Below, piece after piece: positions 29,701-38,120 of a stretch of 64,000 nt of DNA. The first letter of the stretch is position 1. Each line of letters begins with the position of its first letter. Position numbers and translations under genes: made by a program. Source of the DNA: Gimesia aquarii (GTDB lineage Bacteria > Planctomycetota > Planctomycetia > Planctomycetales > Planctomycetaceae). The DNA is taken from NCBI RefSeq assembly GCF_007748175.1, contig NZ_CP037422.1:5782334-5846333 (forward strand), in the 5' to 3' direction. The notes under the pieces were generated by a model. It was not told where the DNA came from and searched no databases. It saw nothing but the letters and a program-made list of their open reading frames with translations.

Positions 29701-30213
29701 ATGTTGAAACTATCAAAAGCGCTTCTGACGATGACCTTAATTTTTGCCTGTGTTGCTTCAGTTAATGCAGCAGATAAAGAAGCCAAAAAGAAAAAAGGTA
29801 AAAAACAACAAACGGTCAGAATTCAAGCTTTGAATTTACCGAAAACGATCGAATTAACTGATGAACAAAAAGAGAAGATTGCTGGTCTAAAAAAGGAATA
29901 TACACCTCAATTTGTTGCCTTACAGAAAAAGAATCGCGAAATTCTAACTCCCGATCAGCGTAAAGCCCGTGGTAAAGCGATGAAGCAGGCAAAAGAAGAA
30001 GGTAAAAAAGGGAAGGAACTTCGTTCTGCCGTTAATTCTGCTCTCAAGCTCTCTGATGACCAGAGCAAGCAAATGAAAGAAGTGGGGGCAGAAATGAAAA
30101 AACTGAATGGTGAAGTCAGAGGTAAACTTTCAAAAATCTTGACCGCCGATCAACTCGCTAAAATCAAAAAACCTGGGAAAGGTTCAAAAAAGAAAAAGAA
30201 GAAAAATACTTAA
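29701..30213 (+). CDS. Exported lysine-rich helical protein
   Basis: The 170-residue protein has a signal peptide (ALLTMTLIFACVASVNAADK) and a lysine-rich helical body. LNLPKTIELTDEQKEKIAGL and LKLSDDQSKQMKEVGAEM are repeated short helices of the kind seen in LTXXQ/Spy-like periplasmic proteins. The C-terminal tail is almost all Lys. The first ATG at 29695 is only one base after AGGGGG. The ATG at 29701 is seven bases away and is preferred. It is the last gene before a strong terminator, so it ends the sigma/DUF1549/DUF1501 operon. Function unknown. Confidence 0.75.
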   Translation: MLKLSKALLTMTLIFACVASVNAADKEAKKKKGKKQQTVRIQALNLPKTIELTDEQKEKIAGLKKEYTPQFVALQKKNREILTPDQRKARGKAMKQAKEEGKKGKELRSAVNSALKLSDDQSKQMKEVGAEMKKLNGEVRGKLSKILTADQLAKIKKPGKGSKKKKKKNT

Positions 30214-30276
30214 TTCGATGGAGTCGTTTTGACTTCGTTGTGCTGAATTAATTGTTGGCCAATCAGCATGATCGCT

Positions 30277-30313
30277 CCCCTGGTTCTACTATTTGAACCA
30301 GGGGTATTTTTTT
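30277..30313 (+). terminator. Strong rho-independent terminator ending the first DUF1549/DUF1501 operon
   Basis: A perfect 10-bp stem CCCCTGGTTC/GAACCAGGGG with an 8-base loop is followed by TATTTTTTT. It lies 64 bp after the stop of the lysine-rich protein gene and separates the two DUF1549/DUF1501 cassettes. Confidence 0.93.
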
Positions 30314-30470
30314 ATAAATCGAATTTTGGCTAGAAAATGTAGACGAGTTTGCTCTGAACAATCACAAAAAAGAGTTGTTTTTGCTCCTAAATCCTGATAT
30401 AAACATGAGTTGATGTGATTCTGTTGTACAAGAGCAGATATGTTCTGATTTCGAGCTTGGAGCGTGATTG

Positions 30471-33329
30471 ATGCTACGGCCTGTTCAATCTTTCTACACA
30501 GTGCGTCTAATGTTTCTCATCGTTATGATGTCGGTAGGCTCAGTAACAGATGTAGATGCCAAAGATGCTTCGTCAAAAAGTAAAGGGATTGAGTTTTTCG
30601 AAGCAAAAATTCGTCCTGTATTGATAAAACACTGCTATGAATGCCATGCTTCGAACTCCAAGTCGATTCGGGGTGGATTACTACTCGATACTCGTGCTGG
30701 AACTCTGAAGGGAGGAGATTCAGGGGCAATTTTCACTCCTGGAAAGCCAGAAGAAAGCCTGCTATTAGAATCACTCCGGTTTGAGAGTTTTGAAATGCCT
30801 CCTTCCGGCAAGCTGGCACCGGAAATCATTGCTGATTTTGAGACATGGATTAAAATGGGAGCCCCTGATCCAAGGGATGGGAAAAGCAAGATCGTCAGGC
30901 AAAGTATTGATATTGAAAAAGGAAAACAATTCTGGGCTTTTCAACCTGTCAAAAAACAATCCCTTCCCAAAGTTTCTGATCCTGCTTGGAGTCGATCAGA
31001 TATTGATCGATTGATTCGGTTTGCCCAGGAAAAACAAAATCTGACTACAGCGCCCGATGCAGATCGTACCACTTTAGTACGTCGACTCTATTATGATTTG
31101 ATAGGTTTGCCGCCAACGCCGAATCAAATTGATCAATTTCTAAGTGATGAGAGTCCTGATGCTGTGGCACGTCTAGTTGATCAACTACTTGCATCGCCTC
31201 ATTTTGGAGAGCGTTGGGGCCGTTACTGGTTGGACGTTGCCCGCTATTCACAATCAACGGGTGGAGGTCGCTCATTACTATACCAGTCAGCCTGGAGATA
31301 CCGCAATTATATCATTGATGCTTTTAATCAGGATAAGCCCTTCGATGAATTTATCATGGAGCAAATTGCCGGAGATTTGCTGGAATCGAACAACTATTTA
31401 CAAAAACGTGAGCAGTTATTTGCAACCGCGTTTCTGGTTCTAGGACCAACTAATTATGAGCAACAAGACAAAGAACAATTGCGCATGGACGTCATTGACG
31501 AGCAGATTCAAACTGTAGGTCGCGCCTTTCTGGCGATGACCCTCGGTTGTGCTCGTTGCCACGATCATAAATTTGACCCGATTCCTGCAACGGATTATTA
31601 CGCTTTGGCCGGGATCTTTCGCAGTACAAAAGTCTTAACTCCCGGAAATGTTTCCGGCTGGACAAAACGGCCTCTCCCGCTTTCGCCAGAGAAGCAGCGT
31701 ACAAGAGATGAGTACATTCAAGTGATGGCGCGACTCACCGCTGCTCAGAAAGCTAAGCAGAGTCATTTGAAGAAATTAGAGCAGAAATTAAATACGATCA
31801 CACTTGATGATTCTGCTGCCACACTTGTTGGAAACTGGCAGAAATCGACGTTTTTTAAAGACTACGTTGGCCAGGGTTATATTCACGACCAGCACGCTGC
31901 CAAAGGGAAAAAGCAGGTTAAATTTTCTCCAAAGCAGCTCAAGTCAGGCCGCTATGATGTGCAGTTGGCATATAACTCTGCCGAATCTCGCGCCTCACGT
32001 GTTCCTGTCACGATTAAAACATCAAAAGGAGAGCATACCGTTTATGTGAACCAGAGAATCGAACCGACTGATGGTGCATTCTCCTCTTTGGGTGAATTTG
32101 AATTTTCTGGTACAAAAAATGAGGAAGTCATTATTTCAAATGCAGGAACTGATGGCTATGTGATTGTGGATGCCATTCGTTTCATTTCGGCACCGGTCAG
32201 TCAAGATTCTGAAAAGCAGAAAGAGGTAGCGGTAAACCAATACAAACACACTTTGCTTAAAATTAAAGAGACAAAAAAACAACTTAAGTCACTCAAACTT
32301 GAGATCGCAAACAAAAAGAAAGCAGCCCCACCAAAAGTTGCAGAAATCATGTCCATTTATGAAGACGAGCAACCGGGAGACTATCATCTTCTCATTAGAG
32401 GTGATGTGCATAATCTCGGAAAAAAAGTCCCCCGTGGATTTCTTTCTGTCGCTCAGGTACAAGAATCTATCATGATCCCAAAAGTCTCAAGTGGACGGCT
32501 TGAAATGGCCCAATGGATAGCCAACCCACAAAACCCTTTAACGGCTCGTGTTTATGTGAATCGAATTTGGCGCCATTTGTTCGGAGTCGGTTTAGTGCGC
32601 ACTGTCGATAATTTCGGCACACGAGGGGAGTTACCTTCCCATCCCGAATTACTAGATCATTTAGCCTTGAAGCTGATTGAGAGTGGGTGGTCAACCAAAT
32701 CGATGATTCGTGAAATCGTGCTTTCCAAAACGTATCAACTTTCAAGTGAATCGACTGCGAAACAACGTACGGCTGATCCAGACAATCGACTGTTAACCCA
32801 TCAAAATCACAAGCGTCTTGATGCGGAAGCAATTCGAGATACGATTTTGTTTGTTAGTGGAAATCTTGACCTTTCTCGACAAAACCAGACAATCAAAGAG
32901 AACACAAAATCAGAATATGGTTATCAATTTACGAATAATTATCGAAGTGTCTATATCCCCGTCTTTCGTAATCGATTGCACGAGCTATTGGCCATATTTG
33001 ACTTTCCGGATCCCAATTTGTCTGTAGGAAACCGTAATACAAGTACCTTGTCAACTCAGGCCCTCTATCTGATGAATAACCCTTTTGTGATCAATCAATC
33101 ACAAAAGCTTGCGAAACGGTTGATTGAAGAATTTTCCGAAGATCAATCTTCTCGTATTGACGCACTGTTTCAAATGACTCTCGGGCGGTTACCCAATTCG
33201 AATGAAAAAATGGGGATGGAACGGTTTTTAAGCGAGGCAAAATTGAAAGGCGGAGCATCTGAAAGAGAAGCCTGGACTGCAGCCTGTCAAACAGTGATTG
33301 CCTGTATTGATTTTCGATATATCAAATAA
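30471..33329 (+). CDS. PSCyt1-DUF1549-DUF1553 protein with inserted beta domain
   Basis: This 952-residue exported protein has an N-terminal signal, then a PSCyt1 cytochrome-like segment with CYECH (Cys55, Cys58, His59) and the MPPSGKL methionine loop. DUF1549 follows, with CARCH (Cys360, Cys363, His364) and DHKFDPIPATDYYAL, and then DUF1553 (NPLTARVYVNRIWRHLFG). Between them, about residues 460-570, lies a beta-rich insert (GRYDVQLAYNSAESRAS, GYVIVDAIRF) that resembles golvesin or xanthan-lyase C-terminal carbohydrate-binding-like modules. The ATG at 30471 is eight bases after GGAG; the TTG before it is not needed. It differs from the upstream paralogue by having PSCyt1 instead of an Ig-like domain. 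Confidence 0.9.
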   Translation: MLRPVQSFYTVRLMFLIVMMSVGSVTDVDAKDASSKSKGIEFFEAKIRPVLIKHCYECHASNSKSIRGGLLLDTRAGTLKGGDSGAIFTPGKPEESLLLESLRFESFEMPPSGKLAPEIIADFETWIKMGAPDPRDGKSKIVRQSIDIEKGKQFWAFQPVKKQSLPKVSDPAWSRSDIDRLIRFAQEKQNLTTAPDADRTTLVRRLYYDLIGLPPTPNQIDQFLSDESPDAVARLVDQLLASPHFGERWGRYWLDVARYSQSTGGGRSLLYQSAWRYRNYIIDAFNQDKPFDEFIMEQIAGDLLESNNYLQKREQLFATAFLVLGPTNYEQQDKEQLRMDVIDEQIQTVGRAFLAMTLGCARCHDHKFDPIPATDYYALAGIFRSTKVLTPGNVSGWTKRPLPLSPEKQRTRDEYIQVMARLTAAQKAKQSHLKKLEQKLNTITLDDSAATLVGNWQKSTFFKDYVGQGYIHDQHAAKGKKQVKFSPKQLKSGRYDVQLAYNSAESRASRVPVTIKTSKGEHTVYVNQRIEPTDGAFSSLGEFEFSGTKNEEVIISNAGTDGYVIVDAIRFISAPVSQDSEKQKEVAVNQYKHTLLKIKETKKQLKSLKLEIANKKKAAPPKVAEIMSIYEDEQPGDYHLLIRGDVHNLGKKVPRGFLSVAQVQESIMIPKVSSGRLEMAQWIANPQNPLTARVYVNRIWRHLFGVGLVRTVDNFGTRGELPSHPELLDHLALKLIESGWSTKSMIREIVLSKTYQLSSESTAKQRTADPDNRLLTHQNHKRLDAEAIRDTILFVSGNLDLSRQNQTIKENTKSEYGYQFTNNYRSVYIPVFRNRLHELLAIFDFPDPNLSVGNRNTSTLSTQALYLMNNPFVINQSQKLAKRLIEEFSEDQSSRIDALFQMTLGRLPNSNEKMGMERFLSEAKLKGGASEREAWTAACQTVIACIDFRYIK

Positions 33330-33368
33330 TCACCAGCAAAATACTTAATCATAAATCTGGAGCCTTTC

Positions 33369-34808
33369 ATGTTGGATGCGAATCGTCCTGTTTCAAGAAG
33401 GAATCTATTACGATCATCAGCTTGTGGCTTTGGCTCGCTGGCATTCTCAGGTTTGCTTTCGCAAACCCGCGCTAATACCACTAGTGTTGCTCTTCAAAAT
33501 CCCTTGGCACCACAAGAGCCGATGTTTACTCCTCGCGCCAAACGGATCATTTTCATCTTTATGCAGGGGGGGCCGAGTCACGTTGATACGTTTGACTATA
33601 AACCACTGCTTGAAAAGAAAAATGGCGCCGAACTGGAATTTAAGAATTCACGCACGATTGCCAAAACTGGAACTTTTGGTAAAGAAAAGGTCATGCAGTC
33701 TCCCTGGAAGTTTCGGCAATACGGTGAGTGTGGCCATTGGGTGTCGGACCTTTTTCCGGAGATTGGTCGGCAAGTAGACGACCTGTGTTTCATTCACAGT
33801 ATGCATACTAATGGCGTCGCACATGGTCCTAGCACTTTGTTTCTGCACACTGGAACGACAAATTTGATCATGCCCTCAGTTGGTTCCTGGATCACCTATG
33901 GATTGGGAACAGAAAACGAGAATATCCCTGGCTTCATTACAATTTCTCCCTCTTCAGCGAATGGGGGGCCACGAAATTACTCGAATGCATTCCTTCCCTC
34001 ACATTTTCAGGGAACCACACTGGGAAGAGCAGGGCAACCAGCCAGGGAAGCACGCTTCAATAATATCAAAAATCAGCAATGGTCTCTCAATAAGCAGCGT
34101 CAACAACTTTCACTTCTTCAGTCATTGAATCAGAGCCAGCTGCAAACACACAAAGAAGATGATGAGTTGTCTGCTGTGATCAATTCCTATGAGCTTGCAT
34201 TTCGCATGCAGCAACACGCACCCGGACTCACGGATCTTTCTGGTGAGTCAAAAGCAACACTTGATATGTATGGAATTGATCAGAAAGAAACGGAAGACTT
34301 TGGGCGTCAGTGTCTTTTAGCACGCCGCATGGCAGAGGCGGGAACTCGTTACATTCAGGTGAACTATGCAGACAATGGCAACAATCCACGTTGGGACCAG
34401 CACAGCAAAATACAACGTCATGAAATTCACGCCAAAGCCACAGATAAACCTGTTGCTGGTCTGATTCAAGACTTAAAGCAACGAGGTCTTCTGGAAGATA
34501 CATTAGTTTGGTGGGGAGGAGAATTTGGCAGAAATCCCTTTATGCAGGGAGCCGATGGCCGCGATCATAATCCAAAAGGTTTTACCCATTTTCTATGTGG
34601 TGCAGGTGTAAAATCTGGATTCTCCTATGGAGCCACCGATGAGTTTGGTCATGAATCTATCGAAAATAAAGTCCATATGCATGATATGCATGCAACCTTG
34701 CTCCACCTGCTGGGGGTTGATCACGAACGTCTGACATATCGTCATGCTGGTCGCGATTTTCGCTTAACTGATGTTGAAGGACATGTGAAAAAAGATCTGT
34801 TTTCCTGA
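33369..34808 (+). CDS. DUF1501 protein with twin-arginine signal (copy 2)
   Basis: The 479-residue protein has a Tat signal (Arg10-Arg11, SRRNLLRSSACGFG). The DUF1501 core shows IFIFMQGGPSHVDTFDYKP, HTGTTNLIMPSVGSW, GEFGRNPFMQGADGRDHNPKGFT and the C-terminal HHAGRDF-like YRHAGRDFRLTDVEG. It is about 45 residues longer than the first copy and only distantly similar outside the metal-site motifs, so the two pairs are old paralogues rather than a recent duplication. It follows its DUF1549/DUF1553 partner by 39 bp. Its stop is only 4 bp from the stop of the convergent aldolase gene, with no room for a terminator between them. Confidence 0.92.
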   Translation: MLDANRPVSRRNLLRSSACGFGSLAFSGLLSQTRANTTSVALQNPLAPQEPMFTPRAKRIIFIFMQGGPSHVDTFDYKPLLEKKNGAELEFKNSRTIAKTGTFGKEKVMQSPWKFRQYGECGHWVSDLFPEIGRQVDDLCFIHSMHTNGVAHGPSTLFLHTGTTNLIMPSVGSWITYGLGTENENIPGFITISPSSANGGPRNYSNAFLPSHFQGTTLGRAGQPAREARFNNIKNQQWSLNKQRQQLSLLQSLNQSQLQTHKEDDELSAVINSYELAFRMQQHAPGLTDLSGESKATLDMYGIDQKETEDFGRQCLLARRMAEAGTRYIQVNYADNGNNPRWDQHSKIQRHEIHAKATDKPVAGLIQDLKQRGLLEDTLVWWGGEFGRNPFMQGADGRDHNPKGFTHFLCGAGVKSGFSYGATDEFGHESIENKVHMHDMHATLLHLLGVDHERLTYRHAGRDFRLTDVEGHVKKDLFS

Positions 34809-34812
34809 TCGC

Positions 34813-35637
34813 TCAGGACTGGCTCTTTAGTTCTTCTGCTTCCGCAATCAATCGATTGTCAAAAGTAAAACCAAGCGAAGCATATCGTTCTTGAATCCGT
34901 TCCATTCCCTGTTTGACCATAATCAGATCACAGCCATGACAGATGAATTTTGCTCCCATATCAAATAACATCTGTGTGTGCTTTGGAGTACTGCTGACTG
35001 TTCCCCACCACTTCCCAGTGTTTTTTGCGGCTTCTGAAACGCGGCGGTAGGCATCTGTGATCAAAGGGTGATCAAACTGATAAGGAATGCCGGCAATCAC
35101 ACTCAAATCACCTGGTCCAAGCATCAACACATCGATGCCTGGCACATTCGCAATTGCTTCGGCTTGTTCGAGAGCATTGGGTGATTCCAGTTGTGCAATC
35201 AGTAGCGTGTGGTCGTTGGCTGTTTTTAAATATTCTGGCATCGGCATACAGCAATAAGGATTGTCACCATTAGCACCGTCTACTCCCCTTTCTCCTTCAG
35301 GAGCGAATTTTGCCCAACGAACTAATTCTAAAGCTTCTTCTGCCGATTCACACCGTGGGTACATGATTCCTTGTGCGCCTGCTTCAAGCAATCGGCCCAT
35401 TCTCATAAATTCACCTTTAGCCGGGCGCGCGATGATGTCTGATGTGCCAACGCGTGCAGCGCGCATCAGTGATGCGGCTGTTTCCCCACTGGTAGAATGG
35501 TGTTCCACATCAAGCCAGATCCCGTCAAATCCCATCAGGCTGACAAGCTCATAAACACTCGGGTCAGTGAAGTGACAGCACGTGATTAGTACAGGTTCCC
35601 CGCGATTTAATTTCGCTTTTACTCGACTCAATCTCAT
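34813..35637 (-). CDS. HpcH/HpaI family aldolase
   Basis: The 274-residue TIM-barrel protein shows the family segments GFDGIWLDVEHHS, ARPAKGEFMRMGRLLEAGAQGIMYPRCES, AQLESPNALEQAEAIANVPGIDVLMLGPGDLS and SSTPKHTQMLFDMGAKF. These class II, divalent-metal aldolases cleave 2-keto-3-deoxy acids to pyruvate plus an aldehyde (2,4-dihydroxyhept-2-enedioate, keto-deoxy-rhamnonate, keto-deoxy-glucarate). The exact substrate cannot be told. It lies 60 bp downstream of the GntR gene on the same strand and forms a regulator-aldolase operon divergent from the secreted-protein genes. Confidence 0.9.
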   Translation of the reverse strand: MRLSRVKAKLNRGEPVLITCCHFTDPSVYELVSLMGFDGIWLDVEHHSTSGETAASLMRAARVGTSDIIARPAKGEFMRMGRLLEAGAQGIMYPRCESAEEALELVRWAKFAPEGERGVDGANGDNPYCCMPMPEYLKTANDHTLLIAQLESPNALEQAEAIANVPGIDVLMLGPGDLSVIAGIPYQFDHPLITDAYRRVSEAAKNTGKWWGTVSSTPKHTQMLFDMGAKFICHGCDLIMVKQGMERIQERYASLGFTFDNRLIAEAEELKSQS

Positions 35638-35697
35638 CTGCCACTCGCTCCTTATCAGAATATTAAATTTGTAGATTATTGATGGTCGAATAAAATT

Positions 35698-36423
35698 TCA
35701 ATTCACTTTGGCTGTTTTCTCATCAAGCTGTGATTCACTTTCTGCCTCCGGCAAGTAGTGACGTAGTTGCATACGAATTAATGCGCGAGCACGTTCAATA
35801 TCCTGATCACGAATCGCTTCTGCGAGTTCGGTATGCTCCCAGGCAATACGCTCTGTACTGCTATCATCAAGAGAGTCACTGATTGCAATATTACCAAAGA
35901 AGTCTACCAGAACACGCTGCATTCCAGCGATGATTTTTGAGCCCGTCATTTCCAATAACAGTGAATGAAAAGCAATGTCGAGTTCCTTGCCCTGATTCAC
36001 TTGCGTTTTGGAATTGATGACTGTTTTCATCTGTTCAGCAATATTCATCAATTGAGTTATCTGGCTGGGACTTGCATTCTTTACTGCTAGCTCAACGGCA
36101 CCGACTTCCAGAACATAGCGTAATCGTGAAAGTTCTGACACATCCTGCTTTGATTTTGCCAGAAATGGTAGGCTGGCCGAAAACAGCTTTACGGGATCAG
36201 GACGCCGGATAATGAGTCCTTTCCGTTGGCGACCTTCAAGTAAACCAATTGCACGCAGTTGTCCTACAGCTTCACGTGCAACAGCACGTGATACATCAAA
36301 TTGCTCGGCGACTTCAGCTTCCGTCATAAACAAGGAGCCATCTGGTAGTTCAGCTTGCTCAATATACTCTCGAATCCGTTCTGAAAGTTGATACGAAAGG
36401 TTTTTTCTTGGTTCTTCAGGCAT
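35698..36423 (-). CDS. GntR-family transcriptional regulator, FadR/FCD type
   Basis: The 241-residue protein has a winged helix (about 8-75, EAEVAEQFDVSRAVAREAVGQLRAIGLLEGRQRKG, with no long stretch unlike the family) and an FCD ligand domain (about 85-225, LRYVLEVGAVELAVKN, FHSLLLEMTGSKI, HTELAEAIRDQDIERARALIRMQLRHY). FCD regulators usually sense organic or sugar acids and repress a divergent catabolic operon. That fits the layout: it shares a 180-bp gap with the rightward operon and precedes an aldolase gene. It is a paralogue of the partial regulator at the right edge of the window. Confidence 0.92.
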   Translation of the reverse strand: MPEEPRKNLSYQLSERIREYIEQAELPDGSLFMTEAEVAEQFDVSRAVAREAVGQLRAIGLLEGRQRKGLIIRRPDPVKLFSASLPFLAKSKQDVSELSRLRYVLEVGAVELAVKNASPSQITQLMNIAEQMKTVINSKTQVNQGKELDIAFHSLLLEMTGSKIIAGMQRVLVDFFGNIAISDSLDDSSTERIAWEHTELAEAIRDQDIERARALIRMQLRHYLPEAESESQLDEKTAKVN

Positions 36424-36605
36424 AAATAAAACCTATTTATTAAGAATTTAATTAGTCCTCAACAATGAGTCCACTTAATAAATTGCTAAATATACAGTAT
36501 TTTATAAGCAGAGAGGGTTTATAGTTGAAATGCGATTTTCATTATAATAGTATTTTATTGAAATTCAACACTATTGAATTGGTTTTGACTCAAGGAGATC
36601 AAATA
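36424..36605. promoter_or_regulatory. Divergent promoter region of the GntR-controlled locus
   Basis: The 182-bp A/T-rich gap carries TATAAT at 36543-36548 and the short palindrome TTGAAATTCAA at 36558-36568. These lie upstream of AAGGAG at 36592-36597, the ribosome site of the beta-helix gene. The palindrome just past the -10 box is a candidate operator for the GntR protein, but it does not match the usual FadR-type consensus well, so this is inference. Confidence 0.4.
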
Positions 36606-38093
36606 TTGCGATTTATTATCTTCGTGATCATTTTCAATATCCATTTGTCGGCTTCAGTTCTTTCGGCACGCGATATCCGAGTTGATCCAACATCTGGCGA
36701 TGATTCATCAACCTTTGGTCCGGTAAAGTCTATAAGTCGGGCGATTCGTATTGCAAAACCTGGCGACACGATTCACCTGCTTCCCATTGTCTACCGAGAC
36801 TACGCCGGTTTTTATGGAGTGCAGGGCGAACCTGGTAAGCCGATCACCCTTGATGGACATGGTGCAATACTAGAAGGCTCTGACCCACTCGATCCAAGGC
36901 AATGGCAAGAAGTTCAGCCTGGATTGTTTCGTTGCAGCAACCTATTGCCCCATCTTAACAATGCCATTATTAGTCGGTGGTTTTTCCTCTGGAACGGCAA
37001 GATGAATCATATGGGGCGTACTTCAAAAGGGCCGAGTGCACCTCTGAAAAAGCCTGAGGAACTAGAATCTGGAGAGTGGACTTTCATAGAAGATGTTAGC
37101 AGGAAACAATCTGAATCAAACAAAATATTCGGTGACTTCTATCTAAAGCTATCACCGGGAATGGAGCTTGCCAAAGCGAATATTTTTGTGCCCACTCGAT
37201 CAGCTGGCGTACAATTCAGCAGCAACAAAGAAAATCATAATGCGCATTTAATCATTCGCAACCTGACAGCGACACATCCCTATAACGATGGATTTAACAT
37301 TCACGGCCATTGTGAAGATGTATTATTTGAAAATATTCGTGCTATTGAGTGTGGTGATGATGGTATTAGCGCACACGAAACAGCCCAATATCGTGTCGAC
37401 GGTTTCGTCTCGATTGGCAATTCAACTGGAATCTGTGATACAGGAGACAGTCAGACGAGTTACAATCGCGTTTTTATTCGTGATTGCCTTGGGTTCGATC
37501 TCTACTTCCTTGATACAGGGCAATATTCTTTGAGCAATGCCGTAGTGCTTTCATCGGCAGCAAGAACCCTACATGTCACCGGACGTGAGAAAAAACATCG
37601 ACCATGTTCGCTCAATATCGATAATGTCTATATTCGCCGTATGACCGATGTGAATGAAGTTCGTGTATCCAAGCACTCACGATTTGATGCACGCCGACTT
37701 ACGTTGCAGGGGCTCAAGTTTCAAGCAACGGGTGGAGAAGTCAAACTACATAATTCGATGATGAGAAGTGAACCTAAAGCGAAACAAAAACCCGCGCGAT
37801 ATGACTACATTGCAGCCACCGAGTCACGGGGGCCTTTAGTATCAGAAGTGATCTTGTGGCGGGACGTGCGATGGATTGCAGATCACAATATTTATGATGT
37901 CAGCCTGTTTCGCTTTGATAAAACAACTTACACGAAGAGTAATTTTAGTGAATTCCAAACGCTGACAGGTCAAGATACTCACTCACATTTCCAGAGCTCT
38001 ACCGCAAACAATGAAAAAACAGGGGCTGATTTGAGAATGCTCGAGAAACTCGTAGTACCTGAAAATGACCAACCTCTGCTCCGGACCCCTTAG
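36606..38093 (+). CDS. Secreted right-handed beta-helix (pectate-lyase-like) protein
   Basis: The 495-residue protein is predicted to be exported (MRFIIFVIIFNIHLSASVLS). Its repeats are typical of parallel beta-helix proteins: GPVKSISRAIRIAKPGDTIHLLP, then PITLDGHGAILEG, then NDGFNIHGHCEDVLFENIRAIECGDDGISAHE. That pattern occurs in polysaccharide lyases, GH28-like and DUF1565 proteins. No lyase catalytic triad is obvious. The frame is open back to 36525, but TTG at 36606, eight bases after AAGGAG, starts exactly at a signal peptide and is preferred. It is the first gene of the divergent operon. It probably binds or cleaves an extracellular polysaccharide. Confidence 0.8.
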   Translation: MRFIIFVIIFNIHLSASVLSARDIRVDPTSGDDSSTFGPVKSISRAIRIAKPGDTIHLLPIVYRDYAGFYGVQGEPGKPITLDGHGAILEGSDPLDPRQWQEVQPGLFRCSNLLPHLNNAIISRWFFLWNGKMNHMGRTSKGPSAPLKKPEELESGEWTFIEDVSRKQSESNKIFGDFYLKLSPGMELAKANIFVPTRSAGVQFSSNKENHNAHLIIRNLTATHPYNDGFNIHGHCEDVLFENIRAIECGDDGISAHETAQYRVDGFVSIGNSTGICDTGDSQTSYNRVFIRDCLGFDLYFLDTGQYSLSNAVVLSSAARTLHVTGREKKHRPCSLNIDNVYIRRMTDVNEVRVSKHSRFDARRLTLQGLKFQATGGEVKLHNSMMRSEPKAKQKPARYDYIAATESRGPLVSEVILWRDVRWIADHNIYDVSLFRFDKTTYTKSNFSEFQTLTGQDTHSHFQSSTANNEKTGADLRMLEKLVVPENDQPLLRTP

Positions 38094-38120
38094 AACTAAG
38101 ATGAATCAGAAAGTTTTCCA

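Noticed and set aside
36525-36605. N-terminal extension of the beta-helix protein
   Set aside because: A strong AAGGAG sits between the two starts and the signal peptide begins at the TTG at 36606.
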